From contig OY987226.1 of NCBI GenBank assembly GCA_963920705.1, forward strand, positions 18,633,600-18,697,599: a stretch of 64,000 nt of DNA, given 5' to 3'. The DNA is from Odiellus spinosus (lineage: Eukaryota > Arthropoda > Arachnida > Opiliones > Phalangiidae). Every line of letters starts with the position of its first letter. Position 1 is the stretch's first letter. Below the pieces are notes generated by a model, which worked only from the letters and a program-made list of their open reading frames with translations, was not told the origin of the DNA and ran no database searches. Both the position numbers and the translations under genes were made by a program. Of the stretch, positions 12,957-25,488 are shown in pieces.

Positions 12957-13400
12957 TAAAAGAGCAATGCAACCTGATAACAAGTGTTTTTTATCGACTC
13001 CTTATCGTTTTAATTAGTCTAGTCCAGCAGCAAAATTATTACAAACAAATATTAAACCGGAAATACATTTTAAAACTTACCCGAAAAATAGGCTTAGCTG
13101 AATTCAGGGAGATCCTCAATTTCTTCGCATTAAATGGCCATCGACCAATAAGCAAAGGCCCGTCGTTAAGACAAGATCTCAGTGAGACTTCCAATAACAT
13201 TCGATTGGTCGCTAACCCATCAATGCGAAGGAATTCAAGTGATCTCCATGAATCCAGCTAAGCCTATTTTCCGGGTAAACCGTTTTAAATTAGTTTCTAG
13301 TTTAATATTTGTTTGTAAACTTTTTTACTGGTGGATTAGACCTATTTAAACGATAATGAATCAATAAAAATCTATTGTTTTTAGGCTGCATTCTCCCTTT
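12957..13400 (+). mobile_element. Fold-back element R4, copy 1
   Basis: Imperfect ends AGAGCAATGCAACCT and AGGCTGCATTCTCCCT enclose a large dyad: arm 13043-13160 against 13190-13317, with matching GAAAAATAGGCTTAGCTGAA and AGCTAAGCCTATTTTCC. The 105-codon open frame across it (12944-13261) is an accident of the dyad. The second copy is at 58888-59437. Confidence 0.7.
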
Positions 13401-15723
13401 CCTAAAATCCTACCCAAATAAAATTTAGAGATCGTGAAAATTCGTTACATCTTCACTTTAAATGCATTACAGATATAATGTTTTAAATAAAAACTATTTT
13501 TCTACGAGACTCTTCATTTTATTGGAATTAATTTAATTGTAGTTAAGGGAAAATACCTACATTCATTTTTCATCCAGGCACACCTGTCCCGTTTTTATCT
13601 CAACCGACTCACAATAATGAGTTTCATTTTGGGAAGCATTAAGAAACCCAGATATTTTTATAGCAGACGAAAACTAGGGTAGAATAAAAGAATTCGATTG
13701 AAAACTTTCAAATCGTAGTAATTCTCTCTGAATTAAATTATAGTAAAATTGATTCTTGATATTTTTAGCTTTCACGAACAGACCAGGCTCAAATTGGATT
13801 GCGCACGTATATGAGGGGTAAGATAATGATAACTCCGAATGTCGGTATATAGCTAGGTATCACGTGATTCTTTCACCCAACACGATTTCGTTCTCGTTGT
13901 AATTGAGGCGACACCCATACCTAGGCCTTTGCCGATACGCGGCGAGTGGGAGAAATTGGTGGGTCCGCAAATTGGACGGAGACAGGGAGTCCCAATTAAA
14001 TCCACCTCTTGGAAATAATTTGGCCATTCCAAGCGGCGAATCAAATACTAAGCATATAGCTGACTATTTCTCTAATAGATATATGCCCCTACAGCTGGTC
14101 CATGTAATTCCGCCGAATTAAGAAATAAGTAGGGATGAAGGCAATCCCCGGTTAAAATAAATACCACTAGATATGAATTTTATCTTAATTCGATTTTTGA
14201 GATTGAACAATCTAATCTATTTGTATTCTACAGAGTGAATCGAGAGGGTACGAAAAAAAAACCTCCCAATTAGCCAATTCTAGTATCAGATATCATTAAG
14301 ACTGGACCCGGGGCGTTATAATCTACTATACTAAAATAATGTTAATGTGATTCCACTGCAGAGACGAGTTAGTCTAGAGCGATGTTTGTGAAGAGGTGGG
14401 TTAAGCTCGCTCTGACGTCATTCTCAACACCACATGACTGTTTTAAATACTTTTCCTAGCGCCATCTATTGATCGTCGGGAAACTTTTAATCGTTCACGA
14501 TCTGAATACACAAGCCCATATTTACAACCGTCACTTTGGATCGTGACTGACGTCAGAATAGGCTTAATTTGTCTGTTTATTAACCTTTATTAGTTAAAAG
14601 AGTGGAATTGACCGAAAAATAATCCCTATCACGTGGGATATACGCCACGAAGTGTCTCTAATCGATGAAATGATTCAAGTTGGCGTAAAATGTTGCCTGG
14701 AAATAGGGTCAGCAATCCAATTTTTTATGGGATGACTTCAATTTTACCAACTTCGTCAAATCATTTTTGAATCGAGTTGTCCCAGCTAGTTTGGAGGAAA
14801 AAAATTGGCTTATATGTGAAATACCCTCTAGAAGAATTTTTTTCCTGATTGGGTAAGACGATTTCTATCGTTATTCTACGAGAGCAAAATTAAATGAAAA
14901 GTAAAACCGACGTCACGTGTTTATAAAAATAATTTCTAACGATTGAATTCCGAGCTTGGTGCCAGATCAATTTGACAAGGCCCGAATCGAGTCACGTTTT
15001 GCGTGTGCACATTAATAATATGAAAAAACTAAAAATTCACAGCATCATTATAACTTTAAGGTTAGTGTTCATGGATATACTTGCCTCTGGTAGTATAAGG
15101 ATTAGTATTTTTGAGGGGGGAGGGATTAATTTGGTTCTCTATGTATATATTCCAAACTTCCACGCCTTTCCTCAAAAAAACTCTACAAAACGAATGATGA
15201 ATGCGTATGAAATGTTTTCACTGGAGGGACGATATATTAATTTATGGTAATTATTTCTAATTGCGTATTAAACGACATGGGGACTTCTATATGTGTTTAA
15301 TTTTTTTTTTTTAAATCGGGATTAAGTGGGGGAAAATATAGTATTTGGTAGAAGGCGGTATCCTGGATTTTTATACAAATGATTATTATTTCTTATAATG
15401 ACGTTTTTAAAAAATTACTCGCCAAAAATGTTTTGACGGAGAACTGGAAATTGCTTTTAATTATTATGTACGAAACGAATTAGAGGGATTTTTTTTTTTT
15501 TTCAAGACATACTCTCGTTGAAAATAAATCTGGTCCGTTCTCCTACAGAATTTTAATCTTAAAATTTCAGTAATTTAACGATTGTATAAATTATTAATTA
15601 ACTTTAAATTTATATCGTATTTGATACGGTTTATGAGCCTAGTTAAAGCCTTACGGATAGGTTTTAAGGATTATTTCCCATACGATCGAAAATACATTAC
15701 ATATAAATTTCATAAACTCAATA
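13401..15723. other. No gene recognised
   Basis: AT-rich with a more balanced stretch at 13850-14115, where open frames exist on both strands (13853-14044 minus, 13903-14121 plus) without recognisable protein features. Confidence 0.5.
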
Positions 15724-16253
15724 ATCCAAATGATCGACGAGGGGTAAATTTTATCCAATTTATCGACTTTCAATTAAATTATCGAGGGATTTTGTCCAGT
15801 TGATCGACTTTAAAATGGTCGATGAGGGAATTTTGTCCAATTGATCGACTTTCAAATGGTCGACGATGGGTTTTGTCCAAATGATCGATAAGGAATTTTG
15901 TCCAATTGATCGCCTTTCAAATGGTTGACGAATGGTTTCGTCCAATTGATCGACTTTCAAATAGTTGACGAATGGTTTTGTCCAATTGATCGACTTTCAA
16001 ATGGTCGACGAATGGCTTTGTCCAATTGATCCACTTTCAAATGGTAGACGAAGGGTTTTGTTCAAATGATCGACAAGGAATTTTGTCCAATTGATCGCTT
16101 TTCAAATGGTCGACGAGGGGTTTTGTCCAATTGATCCACTTTCAAATGGTCGACAAGGAATTTGGTCCAATTGATCGACTTTCAAATGGTCGACGATTGG
16201 TTTTGTCCAGTTGATCGACTTTAAAATAAGCTACAATTGGTTATGTCCCATTG
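15724..16253 (+). repeat. 40-bp minisatellite array, about 13 units
   Basis: Unit pattern is TTTTGTCCAATTGATCGACT then TTCAAATGGTCGACGAATGG, 40 bp. Shortened units of about 24 bp (at about 15870-15895 and 16060-16082) lack the TTTCAAATGGTCGAC part. Unit length is not a multiple of three, so the minus-strand frame at 15760-15960 is not a coding repeat. Confidence 0.92.
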
Positions 16254-17939
16254 TGGATAGTGTATCTGGTAGTTTGAATTTTGAGAATGCTGTCGGATTT
16301 TTAAGATTTAATTTTTCTATTGTTCACGGATTTGTCTTCTAAATTTTGGTTTCAAGTTTTATTAGATACAATGTAGATTTTGCGAAGAGACATTACGGTT
16401 AAAATAGCTTAAAAATGCGCGAATTCCACGTAACCCTTTATGTTATTAATATGTATTGAAAAGGGAAATAACATTGTAATCTGTGCAGGGGTGGGCGAGC
16501 GTCTAACAAAAACTAATTCTTGTACACGCTGCGCGATACAATTTCTTGCATGCTTGATTTTGACAATTTTTCCACAAATTCCCATCGCGTGATATAACAC
16601 AAAAAAATTGTTGGCATTCTTAAATCAAGACAAATTTTCCACATAACCTTAAGGTATAAAGCCTTCAATTCCCTTTGCTGATCTTGGCGTAGATGCCTGA
16701 TGTTCCCTGATGTTAGAACGAACCGAACTCGGGATAAAATTAAATAATAATACGTTTAAGACACGAGGTTGAATGTCGTGGAAGTCTGAGTATCCGCGGG
16801 ATAAGAACCATAATGAAGTTTAAAAGCTCTGGAGAATAAAGAGTTACGTGTAAAGACAGCATTTTCTATTATATAAGTCATTCCCTCTATTCCATCGAAA
16901 TCAACGAACATACAGAATATATATATACTTTTTAATATCCCATCGTATATAACGTGTACATTGTAATGTAAGTGTTTCATTCTTCTCGCTAGTTTCAAGC
17001 AGAAACGATGGGGGAATTTGGGGGTAAAGCCCCACAGGTGTGACATTTAACTTCAGTTGGAGACTTCTCCTTTTTGCCCTGTAACTTTTAAAAGCTTCCG
17101 TTTTTCCACGTTATGAAATCACCGCTTGAACAGAATTGTAACTGTTCATACACGAAGCATTCTTGTAGAAGAAACGAAGAAGGGAGAAGGAACGTTCTCA
17201 TTATGTGCCGCCAACCCAAGCGTAAAAGATTATTCAAAATTCACTTAATTGCTATCCGTAGCTCGCTCTGCCGCCTTCTTTTCAAGTTCGACTATCTCCC
17301 TTACATGTAGCGCACCATGCAGGGCTCATCCGAGCACCATAGTGTACGCATGTACACGCCTCCTACGCGTAATAACATTGCCTTTTTTATTTAGAATTTT
17401 TTTGTCCCTAATTTTTTTTACCCCGACGTCTTTTGTGTGACATTCCTAAAATAATTTATTTAATTTTTTTTGTACTGGAATTTTACCAGGGCGAGGGGTT
17501 ATTGAAAGAAGTTATAGGTGTGTAGGGGTGTCACAGATATAGAGGAAATGTAGTGAAAAGTAGAACTAGAGATAAACTATTCGTTGTTATAAAAGCTTTT
17601 GTTATCACGCATGCATTTTACACTATTGTTTCTAATCTATAGACATTAATCAATTTCATTACTTCAATTTGAATTCAATGTTAGTTGGTATCGTGTTTGT
17701 ATTGATAGTTGACTGGTTTGTGTTGGCGATAATCGAAGTGTTTGGGAATTTCAAATAATTAAGGTGAGCTTTTAATTTCATTAAGCGGTGATTTCTTATG
17801 GAAACACTTTGCGTTACGATGTTGGTATTATTGATTAATATTTGAGGGAGAAACGCTAAAAGAAATTATAATCATTTACACCCGTCACGTGACTAGGTAA
17901 TTAAAGTTTTGCCTTGTTTGTTCCATAAAGTGCGAGGAT
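16254..17939. other. No gene recognised
   Basis: AT-rich. GGGGG/CCCC-type short dyads occur near 17008-17034. A cluster of short overlapping frames at 17113-17440 shows no domain or splice structure. Confidence 0.5.
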
Positions 17940-18215
17940 TTATCATGAATTCCAAATGGAATTTGAGGATTATTTTCGGAAAGATCGTTGAAAAACGATT
18001 CAAAATATGTATTCATATGTCATAGAAAAATTCAAATTTTATAATTGAGATTTTCTAAAATTAAAATCTATATAGCTAATGTAGAGCCTACAGATGATTC
18101 TCGTGCGTTTTGGCACGTGGTCAGGTTGCTTTCGCGCTACCTTTTTCGTAAAAGTACTTAGTCCAGTCCTACCTTTTATATCAAAATTATCGTTAATTAT
18201 GTTCCAAAAATAAAC
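17940..18215 (+). repeat. Dispersed repeat R2, copy 3
   Basis: Aligns with 6470-7070. Landmarks: CAAATTTTATAATTGAGATT, GAGCCTACAGATGATTCTCG, GGTTGCTTTCGCG and AAAATTATCGTTAATTA. A shorter related stretch lies at about 19755-19830 on the other strand. Confidence 0.6.
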
Positions 18216-18300
18216 TACGTCATATATCGGGGAAAAAATATTTTTGTCTTAAGAACGCGTTAATCCAGAGGTATAAAATTTTGAATATTGTGTTTTAATA

Positions 18301-18620
18301 GTACCAAGAATCCATTCAGGTTCCATAAGAATATGGGAGCATACCTCTGGTAGCATCCTCCCAAACTTCGTAACAAAAGTTCGTCCGCAATTTTCGCAAC
18401 ATTTGTACGCTTAGATCTTTTTTCGGTCGGCTCCATTTTTATTACCCAAAATATTATGTCAAGGTCGTTAGTGGCGCGGGTTAATAATAGATGTCAGGAG
18501 CGATTTACTTGAAAAATCGATTCGAAGCGGACGAACTTTTGCTACAAAGTTTGGGAGGATGGTTATTGAATCGCGGCCCTCCCATATTCTTATGGAACCT
18601 GAATGAATTCTTGATAGTAC
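18301..18620. mobile_element. Long-inverted-repeat MITE, about 320 bp
   Basis: Arms of about 90 bp (18301-18392 and 18528-18620) are near-perfect reverse complements. Shared blocks are TTCAGGTTCCATAAGAATAT, CATCCTCCCAAACTT and AAAAGTTCGTCCGC. The interior is about 135 bp and non-coding. Flanks show TTTTAATA and ATATAAAA, but no confident target duplication. Weak similarity of 8560-8650 to one arm suggests a diverged relative. Confidence 0.82.
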
Positions 18621-19454
18621 GATATAAAATAGGCATTCAAAAAAAATGGTGAGATCCTAAATCTAACGGGAATAATCTAAAGGCCTTCTTTATGGAAGAT
18701 CCCCCAGCATAAAAGCTACGTGGGAAAGAATCATAATTTTAAAAAATTGCCTAATAGGCCTATTTCCTTTTAATTGTTAAATAGTTAAATTTTTAATTAT
18801 TATTTGAGGCACGATTTTAATATTCTAAGAATATATTTTTTATTCGTAATCCAAATAATTTTAAATTTAAACGTTTTGAATGTAGAACCGGAGGGCATTT
18901 TGATATTTTTTTAGTGGCGAGCGGTGTTTGAAACGTTTGTACCTTAGTTTGTATTCGGTTTTTTAGGCTCGCGGCGTCCTTTGGATGCATGGCGAGTTCG
19001 TTATGCGCGTTAATAGTCTAGCGAGAACCGGATTAAAGCAGACGTCGAAACTATACGTTAATTAAAGTGATTTATAACGATTTAGGTTTGAAGTTTTTCG
19101 GGAGCTTTTCAAGCCTAATATTATTAATAATATAACTTCGGGCGGCAGTGCCTATCGTTCAATAAGCTTGACCGCGATTTGCCTACAGAAATATTACGTG
19201 TGAAAATTTCCAAGGGTTAGATTATTATTTTTATATTATAATAATTTCCTGCTTCCGAGAGATATTATACCACTAATGCTAACTCGGGGAGTCAAATGAC
19301 AATTTAAAAGGGACTTAATATATTGTCACATTTTGAGAAAAAAAAAAAAAAAAAGTATGCCTACCAGAATTTCAATAAATATACGTAAGTATGTTACCTA
19401 ATTGTGGTATATCGAATCTAACATGGAACTAGTTTCCAAGTCGTCTGCTAATAC

Positions 19455-19690
19455 TCAGCGTAATCGGTGTTCAGGCTGTACCTTTGACTGTACTGAAGTG
19501 ATTACGTGTAATCTTAAAATCCCTGCCTTTAACAGTGCTAAAACGATTACGTAATTCGTAGTCAGTGTACAGCGAGGGACCAGTCACTCAGCGCTATCGG
19601 TACTAAAGCAATTACTACTCGAGCAATCTTTAAAATCCCTGCTTTTGACAGTGTTAAAATGATTACGCGTAATCGGTACATAGTCACTTT
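19455..19690 (+). repeat. Repeat R6, two tandem degenerate units
   Basis: Two units of about 125 bp each carry an AATCCCTGCYTTTRACAGTG block followed by a GATTACG(Y)(G)TAAT dyad. The self-complementary GATTACGTAATC-like motif recurs. Related fragments are at 8310-8385 and 42400-42490. Confidence 0.55.
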
Positions 19691-19980
19691 AAAATTTAAG
19701 TTGTTAATTTCAGGATTAAGTAGATTTAAGAAAGAGACCACGCGAATGTGTACGTATCACGTGCCAAAATTCACTAACATCAACTGTTGGTTCTATAATA
19801 GCCACGGGACCATATATTGATGACGTAGAATGTTTGTTTCTATACCAATTGTGGTTTTTATGGCAGATTGAATTTCTTGTAACGATCTTTCAGGAAATGG
19901 TTTTGGTATTGCATTTTATTTTCGTGAAAAATTCATGATAGCGCTCGTCATTTTAACTTTACATTAAAATTTTTGAGTAA

Positions 19981-20338
19981 AGGTCAGGGAAAAGTCAGGG
20001 AATTTGAAAATAACCCAAATGGTCAGAGAAAATAAATATTTTGGTACGTGTCAAGGAACTGTTTATGATTGGTTTACCAATCAGTTGTAACGTAATTATT
20101 ATACACTGAAAATATTTGCCTACAGATTCAAATTGTTTCTCATATTCTGAGTAAACTATCAGCTGACCCCGATTGATAAACTATGTCAAACAAAATGTGG
20201 GAATTGCCAACAGCTCGCTGGTAAGAATATATTCACGAAAAAATATTAAAATTGGTCAGGGAAATTATTTGGAAATGGTCAGGGAAAACCTGGAAAAGTC
20301 AGGGAAATTAACTTTCAAAATTTTGTACGAACCCTATA
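19981..20338 (+). repeat. Dispersed repeat R3, direct copy
   Basis: About 360 bp with repeated GGTCAGGGAAAA motifs at both ends, ending near TTTTGTACGAACCCT. It aligns along its length with the reverse complement of 21729-22068, including GGAACTGTTTATGATTGGTT and TCTCATATTCTGAGTAAACT. Confidence 0.75.
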
Positions 20339-21592
20339 GATTCGCTTCACACTTCTAAAACTCAGATTTAACATATAATAGTAAACCTATTTAATTTATA
20401 AATTGACGAATTTATAACAATTAGAAAAAAAACTATTTATTTCAAAAGCCTTAATATTAAACAATATCAACCTAAATTCAACGTATACATTTGCTTAAAC
20501 CTCACCCAAATTTCAATTTCCACTTGTAAAAAGGGTTTAATTTTTGAATGGAAATCAATCATTTATTAAACGAAAGGGGAGGAATTGTACGAGTTTAAAC
20601 TAGAACACAAGAAAATGAATTCGTTTCATTTTGAAATACACGAATGGTTTTTTTTTCTTATTTTTTTTTTTTTTCAATTTAGAGAAAAATCATTTCCTTT
20701 TCAAATAAAACCGAATGGGGCAGATGGTTTTATTTTATTTTTTTACTAGATAACTTATCACCTTTGTGTGGGCATTTTTTTCTATCTTTCTCATTCCTAT
20801 ATACATTTTGGGTTAATTCTACTTATATAGGCGATATTTTTTGTTTCGTAGGGCTCGCATCTGCCATGGGAAGCTTCGGTAGTCGCCTGACATTATATAC
20901 TTATAAGACTATAGCCTTTAGAGTTAAAATCCTACTCGCAATTACTACTGACAACTCTCTCTCAAGGGGAAAACGTTAAAAATTAGTTTGATAAATTGAA
21001 ATATCACGAAAAAATGTGGGGATGAAAAGTAAAAATTGTATAAAAACGTACGAAAGAAGGTTTTTATTCTTTTTTTTTCTATACTTTAAATCTATATACG
21101 CCTAACGTAATGACTGGGAGTCTAGGACCCGACCGGGGGTGTATACAAAAGCTATAATTAACCTTAATGCGAGACTTTAAAAAATTAGCCGAATTGTACG
21201 TTTATATGTATACGAGAAAATACGAAGGAAGGGGGATAGCGGCGTCACGAAGGGATAGGCCAAATCACGAACTGAACATAACGATTGGAAATGTATTAGT
21301 ACGGGCGTTTGCCAGTCGCGAATTATGAAATATATACGAATTCGTTTTAAAGGGGTGATGAACTTAATATATTTAAGTTAGGCGTTCTTGCTATCAAAGA
21401 TTAAAAATATATTTGAAATTTAGGCTTTAAATCCAGACATTTATATAGTGAAATTGTAGTCATTTCGATAGTACAAAAAGGGGGTAGACAACCTTCTGAA
21501 ACCTTTCGACGTCAGTGCGCGTGATTAATTATAATTGTTATTTTTTTTATATTTTTTGAGAGTTTTTAGAAGTGTTTGTATTTGTCCCGACA

Positions 21593-21662
21593 ACCAACCA
21601 AAATAGGCTATGCCTCAGTGGTTGCCTTCAAATCTTTGTTCAAAAATAAATTATTATTATTA
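21593..21662 (+). mobile_element. Possible retroposon 3' tail
   Basis: Ends with AATAAATTATTATTATTA, a trinucleotide tail preceded by an AATAAA-like signal, as many LINEs and SINEs end. Only the tail is visible, so this is a weak suggestion. Confidence 0.22.
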
Positions 21663-21728
21663 GGTTATGCTTAGGATAATGGGTTTAAATATTGAATTTA
21701 GGGTTTAGAATCTAAGTGAATTTATTAC

Positions 21729-22068
21729 AGGGTTTGTACAAAATGTTTGAAGTTAACTTCCCTGACTTTTCCATGTTTTCCGTGACTATTTCCAAATAAT
21801 TTCCTGCCAATTTTAATCTTTTCTTCATGAATTTATTCTTATAAGCGAACTCTTGGCAATTCCTATTTTTCAAATGACATATCAATCAGGGTGGATAGTT
21901 TACTCAGAATATGAGAAAACATTTTAATCTTTAGGCAAATATTTTCAGTTTATAATTGTTAGAATGAATTGGTTAACCAATCATAAACAGTTCCTCGACA
22001 CATGCACCAAAATATTTAATTTAATTGAGCTCATTTACAAATTCCCTGACCTTTCCAGGTTTTCCATG
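21729..22068 (-). repeat. Dispersed repeat R3, inverted copy
   Basis: Reverse-complement partner of 19981-20338, about 1.4 kb away. Begins GGGTTTGTACAAAATGTTTG and ends with CCTTTCCAGGTTTTCCATG. A shorter similar stretch lies at 41995-42060. The GTCAGGGAAAA motif is also the core of the tandem array at 55991-56842. Confidence 0.75.
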
Positions 22069-23008
22069 TCGTGTATGAAATTATTTTAATGTTTTATTAT
22101 TGCATAAGAGGTTGAATTTTCCGCTACTAAGATATTGAAATTAGTCATACAAACTCTGGGTTTAGATATATTTAAATGAGCTCAGTTTAAGCGCTTTATT
22201 TTTATTATATAATTAAATTTCGTTCGGTTTCCCTTTAACTCGGGAATAGTTTTTTTGGGGTTAAAAGCGACGTCTTTTTGACGCCGTATCAAAACAAATA
22301 CTTAAAAATTAGAAAAAAAAAAAAATTGGTTTATTCTTAATCTGAAAACTACTCGAACACTCGTGTTTTTAAACTACATTTTGAAAAGAACAATAAATTT
22401 CTTATGTTAATGTGAACTAGAATCTGATTGGTTGAGAAAGGGAAATGGGGGGCCATATGGGTACTTAGCTAAATAAAACTTCTTTTTATTTTATTTTTTT
22501 TTTTTTTTTACTTCTATCTATGCTGCATGATGGTACTTTGCAAATAGGATTTGGTTCGAGTTTCTACTCTCTGTGGCTAGACCTCTCCGTTCTTAATTAC
22601 CATTTTGTAGTCAACCACACTCTCTCCCTCCCCCACAAGACTTCGCTGCCTTCGTTATTCTCCCCGCTTTATGAGCTTAAACCCGCCCCATCCGCATTCG
22701 AGACGTATCATTGGTTAAAATTATAATCACGCCTGGATGTAAATTTACGCGCTAATTATGTCTGAATCTAAACAGAGGACCGGATCTGTTAGACTATATT
22801 ATTAGCGTATGAAATAAGTACCTAGACTCCCTATCTCCGTCTGTCCGTCGTTGTCTACGGATTTAATTCGGTCCATTTTTGGTTTAAATGTTTTTCAATG
22901 CCAATTTAATTACCTGTTTCAAGACTCCAAACTTCGGATATTTTTACCTTTGACCGAATGAAACCTTTCAAAGCTCTATAATGCTCACTTTCCACCAATT
23001 CTTTGTCG

Positions 23009-23076
23009 CGGGGGATGAATCCCCCGAACCATCTTTCTTTTAAAAGATGGTTGATGGCGTGACGGGGCAAAACCCC
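23009..23076. other. Three consecutive short hairpins
   Basis: Hairpin 1: CGGGGGAT/ATCCCCCG with a GA loop (23009-23026). Hairpin 2: AACCATCTTT/AAAGATGGTT with a 6-nt loop (23027-23052). Hairpin 3: GGGG/CCCC around CAAAA (23064-23076). Followed by a C13 run at 23090-23102. All arms are perfect. Function unknown. Confidence 0.6.
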
Positions 23077-24469
23077 CTCCTCAATCTATCCCCCCCCCCC
23101 CCAATCGCGGCTCGCTCCCGCGTAACGTTTACTATCCTTCTTTCCACCAGGCGGCGCTAATTAAAAGTTGCTTAGAAGCTTTAATCCCTTCTTCCTATAG
23201 GGTAGGTCCTAGGATTGCGGTTCCCAACAACGCTACCCGCGAATCTGCTGAAACTTTAAGATTTTTCATACGGAATCAATACCGTTTTCAAAGTATAAGG
23301 ACAGTTTTCTAAAGCTATACCGTTTTTTGCACCGAATCTAGCTTCGAACTGTGGTCAAATCTTACCTCGAAATTTAGTTTGCGATATACCGGATACTACC
23401 GCGGATTACTACGCTGTGTTAAATCCTATAGAGATATAAGTAGATCTAGTCAAGGGTTTTTAGAAAGAAAGAGATATGATCTAGAAAGAACTGAGCTGTT
23501 CTCCCAAAGATAGCGCAGTCGAGTGGTTATAGATGATCCCGCTATTTACGGAGAAGAGGTATCCTAGGAAAGTTCTACTCCTGGATGTAAGAAACTCATC
23601 AGTGTCTTAAGAGCGAATGAGTATGAAGGCGCATCCACCTTGGCTTTCTAATCTTTGTATTATTCATTTCCCGAAGGTATAGCTTCATTCGATCTTTCAT
23701 ATTGAACAAATTTCGTCGAATGTCCTAGCAATTTTGAACGTTCAATAATCAATCCAAACTTACGTTTCTTTCTCTATAAACGTCTTAGCACGGTTACGTA
23801 GCTTTCCCGCCTTTATCCCCTATTGATTCACCAAAAGGGGAAACAAAGTTACTAGAGAGATGATATAAAGCTCGGATCAGAAATCCATTATAAAGTGCCT
23901 GGAGTAAACGAGCTTCTTTTAATTAAAGAAGCGAACCGTTTTTTCTCCCCTTTTTTCTTTTTTTTTTTTTTTTTTTTTTTGGTTCCTTTGAAAATTGGAC
24001 GCGCTCGATTTTTATAGCAACTAGTCCGCGTAAAGTCTTAAGTCCTATTTACACGCGTTTCAATGTTTTATCTGTGAAAACGTTTGGTTTCGAAATGTTA
24101 ATTATCGACTGATTAGATATAATTCAGAGAGCTCCGGCGTAAATTTAAATTCCTTACAGGAAATATATTGTTTTCTTTTAAAAATAGGATTATACAGGAC
24201 ACAATTTGTTTTTATAGGATACTATAGGACTGAAATTATCTCAAATGAAGCATTTTATATTGCAAATTTCAGCCAAAAAACATTTTTTTTAAGTTATACT
24301 ACTTTCTCAAGGAAATACAGGATAATACAGTGCATGTTCGAAAAATATAGGATGTTATTGGAATCATAGGACCACTGAGCTGCATGCAAATTAATAATCA
24401 GGCTGGGACTTCGAAAATTGTAAAGAAATAAATTTTAATAAAAAATATTCCCAATTCGAGGATTTTGGC

Positions 24470-24639
24470 TAGAGGTCGGGGTTTGGAGAAAACAATTTGT
24501 TTGTTTTATCTTTGTTCAAAATTTGAAATTATCCACGGGACGTCTATGATAAATGCAATGTAATCGCGAAAAATTAACTGATTAATATTAATAATTCACC
24601 AAATATTAATGGATTATCTTGTCTAAACCCCGACCTCTA
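24470..24639 (-). mobile_element. hAT-type MITE, copy B (170 bp)
   Basis: Same family as the element at 646-824, inverted. It begins TAGAGGTCGGGGTTTGGAGA and ends CTAAACCCCGACCTCTA. A perfect 8-bp target duplication, ATTTTGGC, lies at 24462-24469 and 24640-24647. The perfect duplication suggests a younger insertion than copy A. No coding capacity. Confidence 0.87.
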
Positions 24640-25488
24640 ATTTTGGCTCAACCATATAAACTAGATCAGCTACTTTTTATCCGTCCGTATATGTTTTTGT
24701 TGCAGCCGTGTGATTATGTCTTTAGTTAGCTATAGCTTTGGCCCATCTTGTATATCCGATTGTATTAGGTTTCTTCTCTTTCTCATCTGCTCGTAAGACC
24801 AATTTATTTTGCTTCCAAAAATATGATCGGGGGTTTTGCTCCCCCAACCCCTTTTCCTTCCTTTACTTCTTAGATAGAAGCTAGCTAACTCTGATTTACT
24901 TTTTTTCCTTCGTACTTGAAAGATAATATTTTGATTAATCGAAAAGATGCTACCTAGCACTAGTCCCGCACCCACTCTCTCTCTCTCTATCCCCCTTTCT
25001 AGGCCTTTATTGAACCCAATCTCTCTCCTCTGATGATTACTTTAGAAATTAACGATATTCTTACGACGGGTTACCGCGTGCCGCTAGGGTGAGGGTCGGT
25101 CGTGTGGCTGGTGATGGTTAGTGGTAAGGAGTTAGGCCACGAACAAATGCTTTTAGTATTGTTAGATAATATTTATTAATGTTTTAATTTATGTTAGTTT
25201 CAGTTACATTTATTCGAATTGTCGTTATGGTTTGAATCTAAGTAATAACTGCTTATTACGTCAGTGCATGCATTCATTAATGCATTGTAAGAATGTTAGA
25301 CTTCATAAAATAGGAAACTAAGCAACCTTGTATTCATAACAGCTGTTTTTTATTTATTTTAATTTTATAGTTAATTAGATTGAAAAAATGCCGGTACTTC
25401 AACCGAAAGCTCTTTGATAAGTAACTTCTTTAAAAAAAACCTTGATTATAAGGAAATTGTCGTACCAATAAAACTGTCTGGATTCACT

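Larger units (their letters stand above)
20339..24461. other. No gene recognised besides listed repeats
   Basis: Holds the inverted R3 copy, the possible retroposon tail and the hairpin cluster. 23953-23982 is a long T run. Other sequence is unremarkable AT-rich DNA. Confidence 0.5.

Noticed and set aside
12944..13261. 105-codon frame
   Set aside because: Lies across the dyad of fold-back element R4; the related copy does not preserve it.
15760..15960. Repetitive protein encoded by the 40-bp array
   Set aside because: The 40-bp unit is not divisible by three, so the frame shifts between units.
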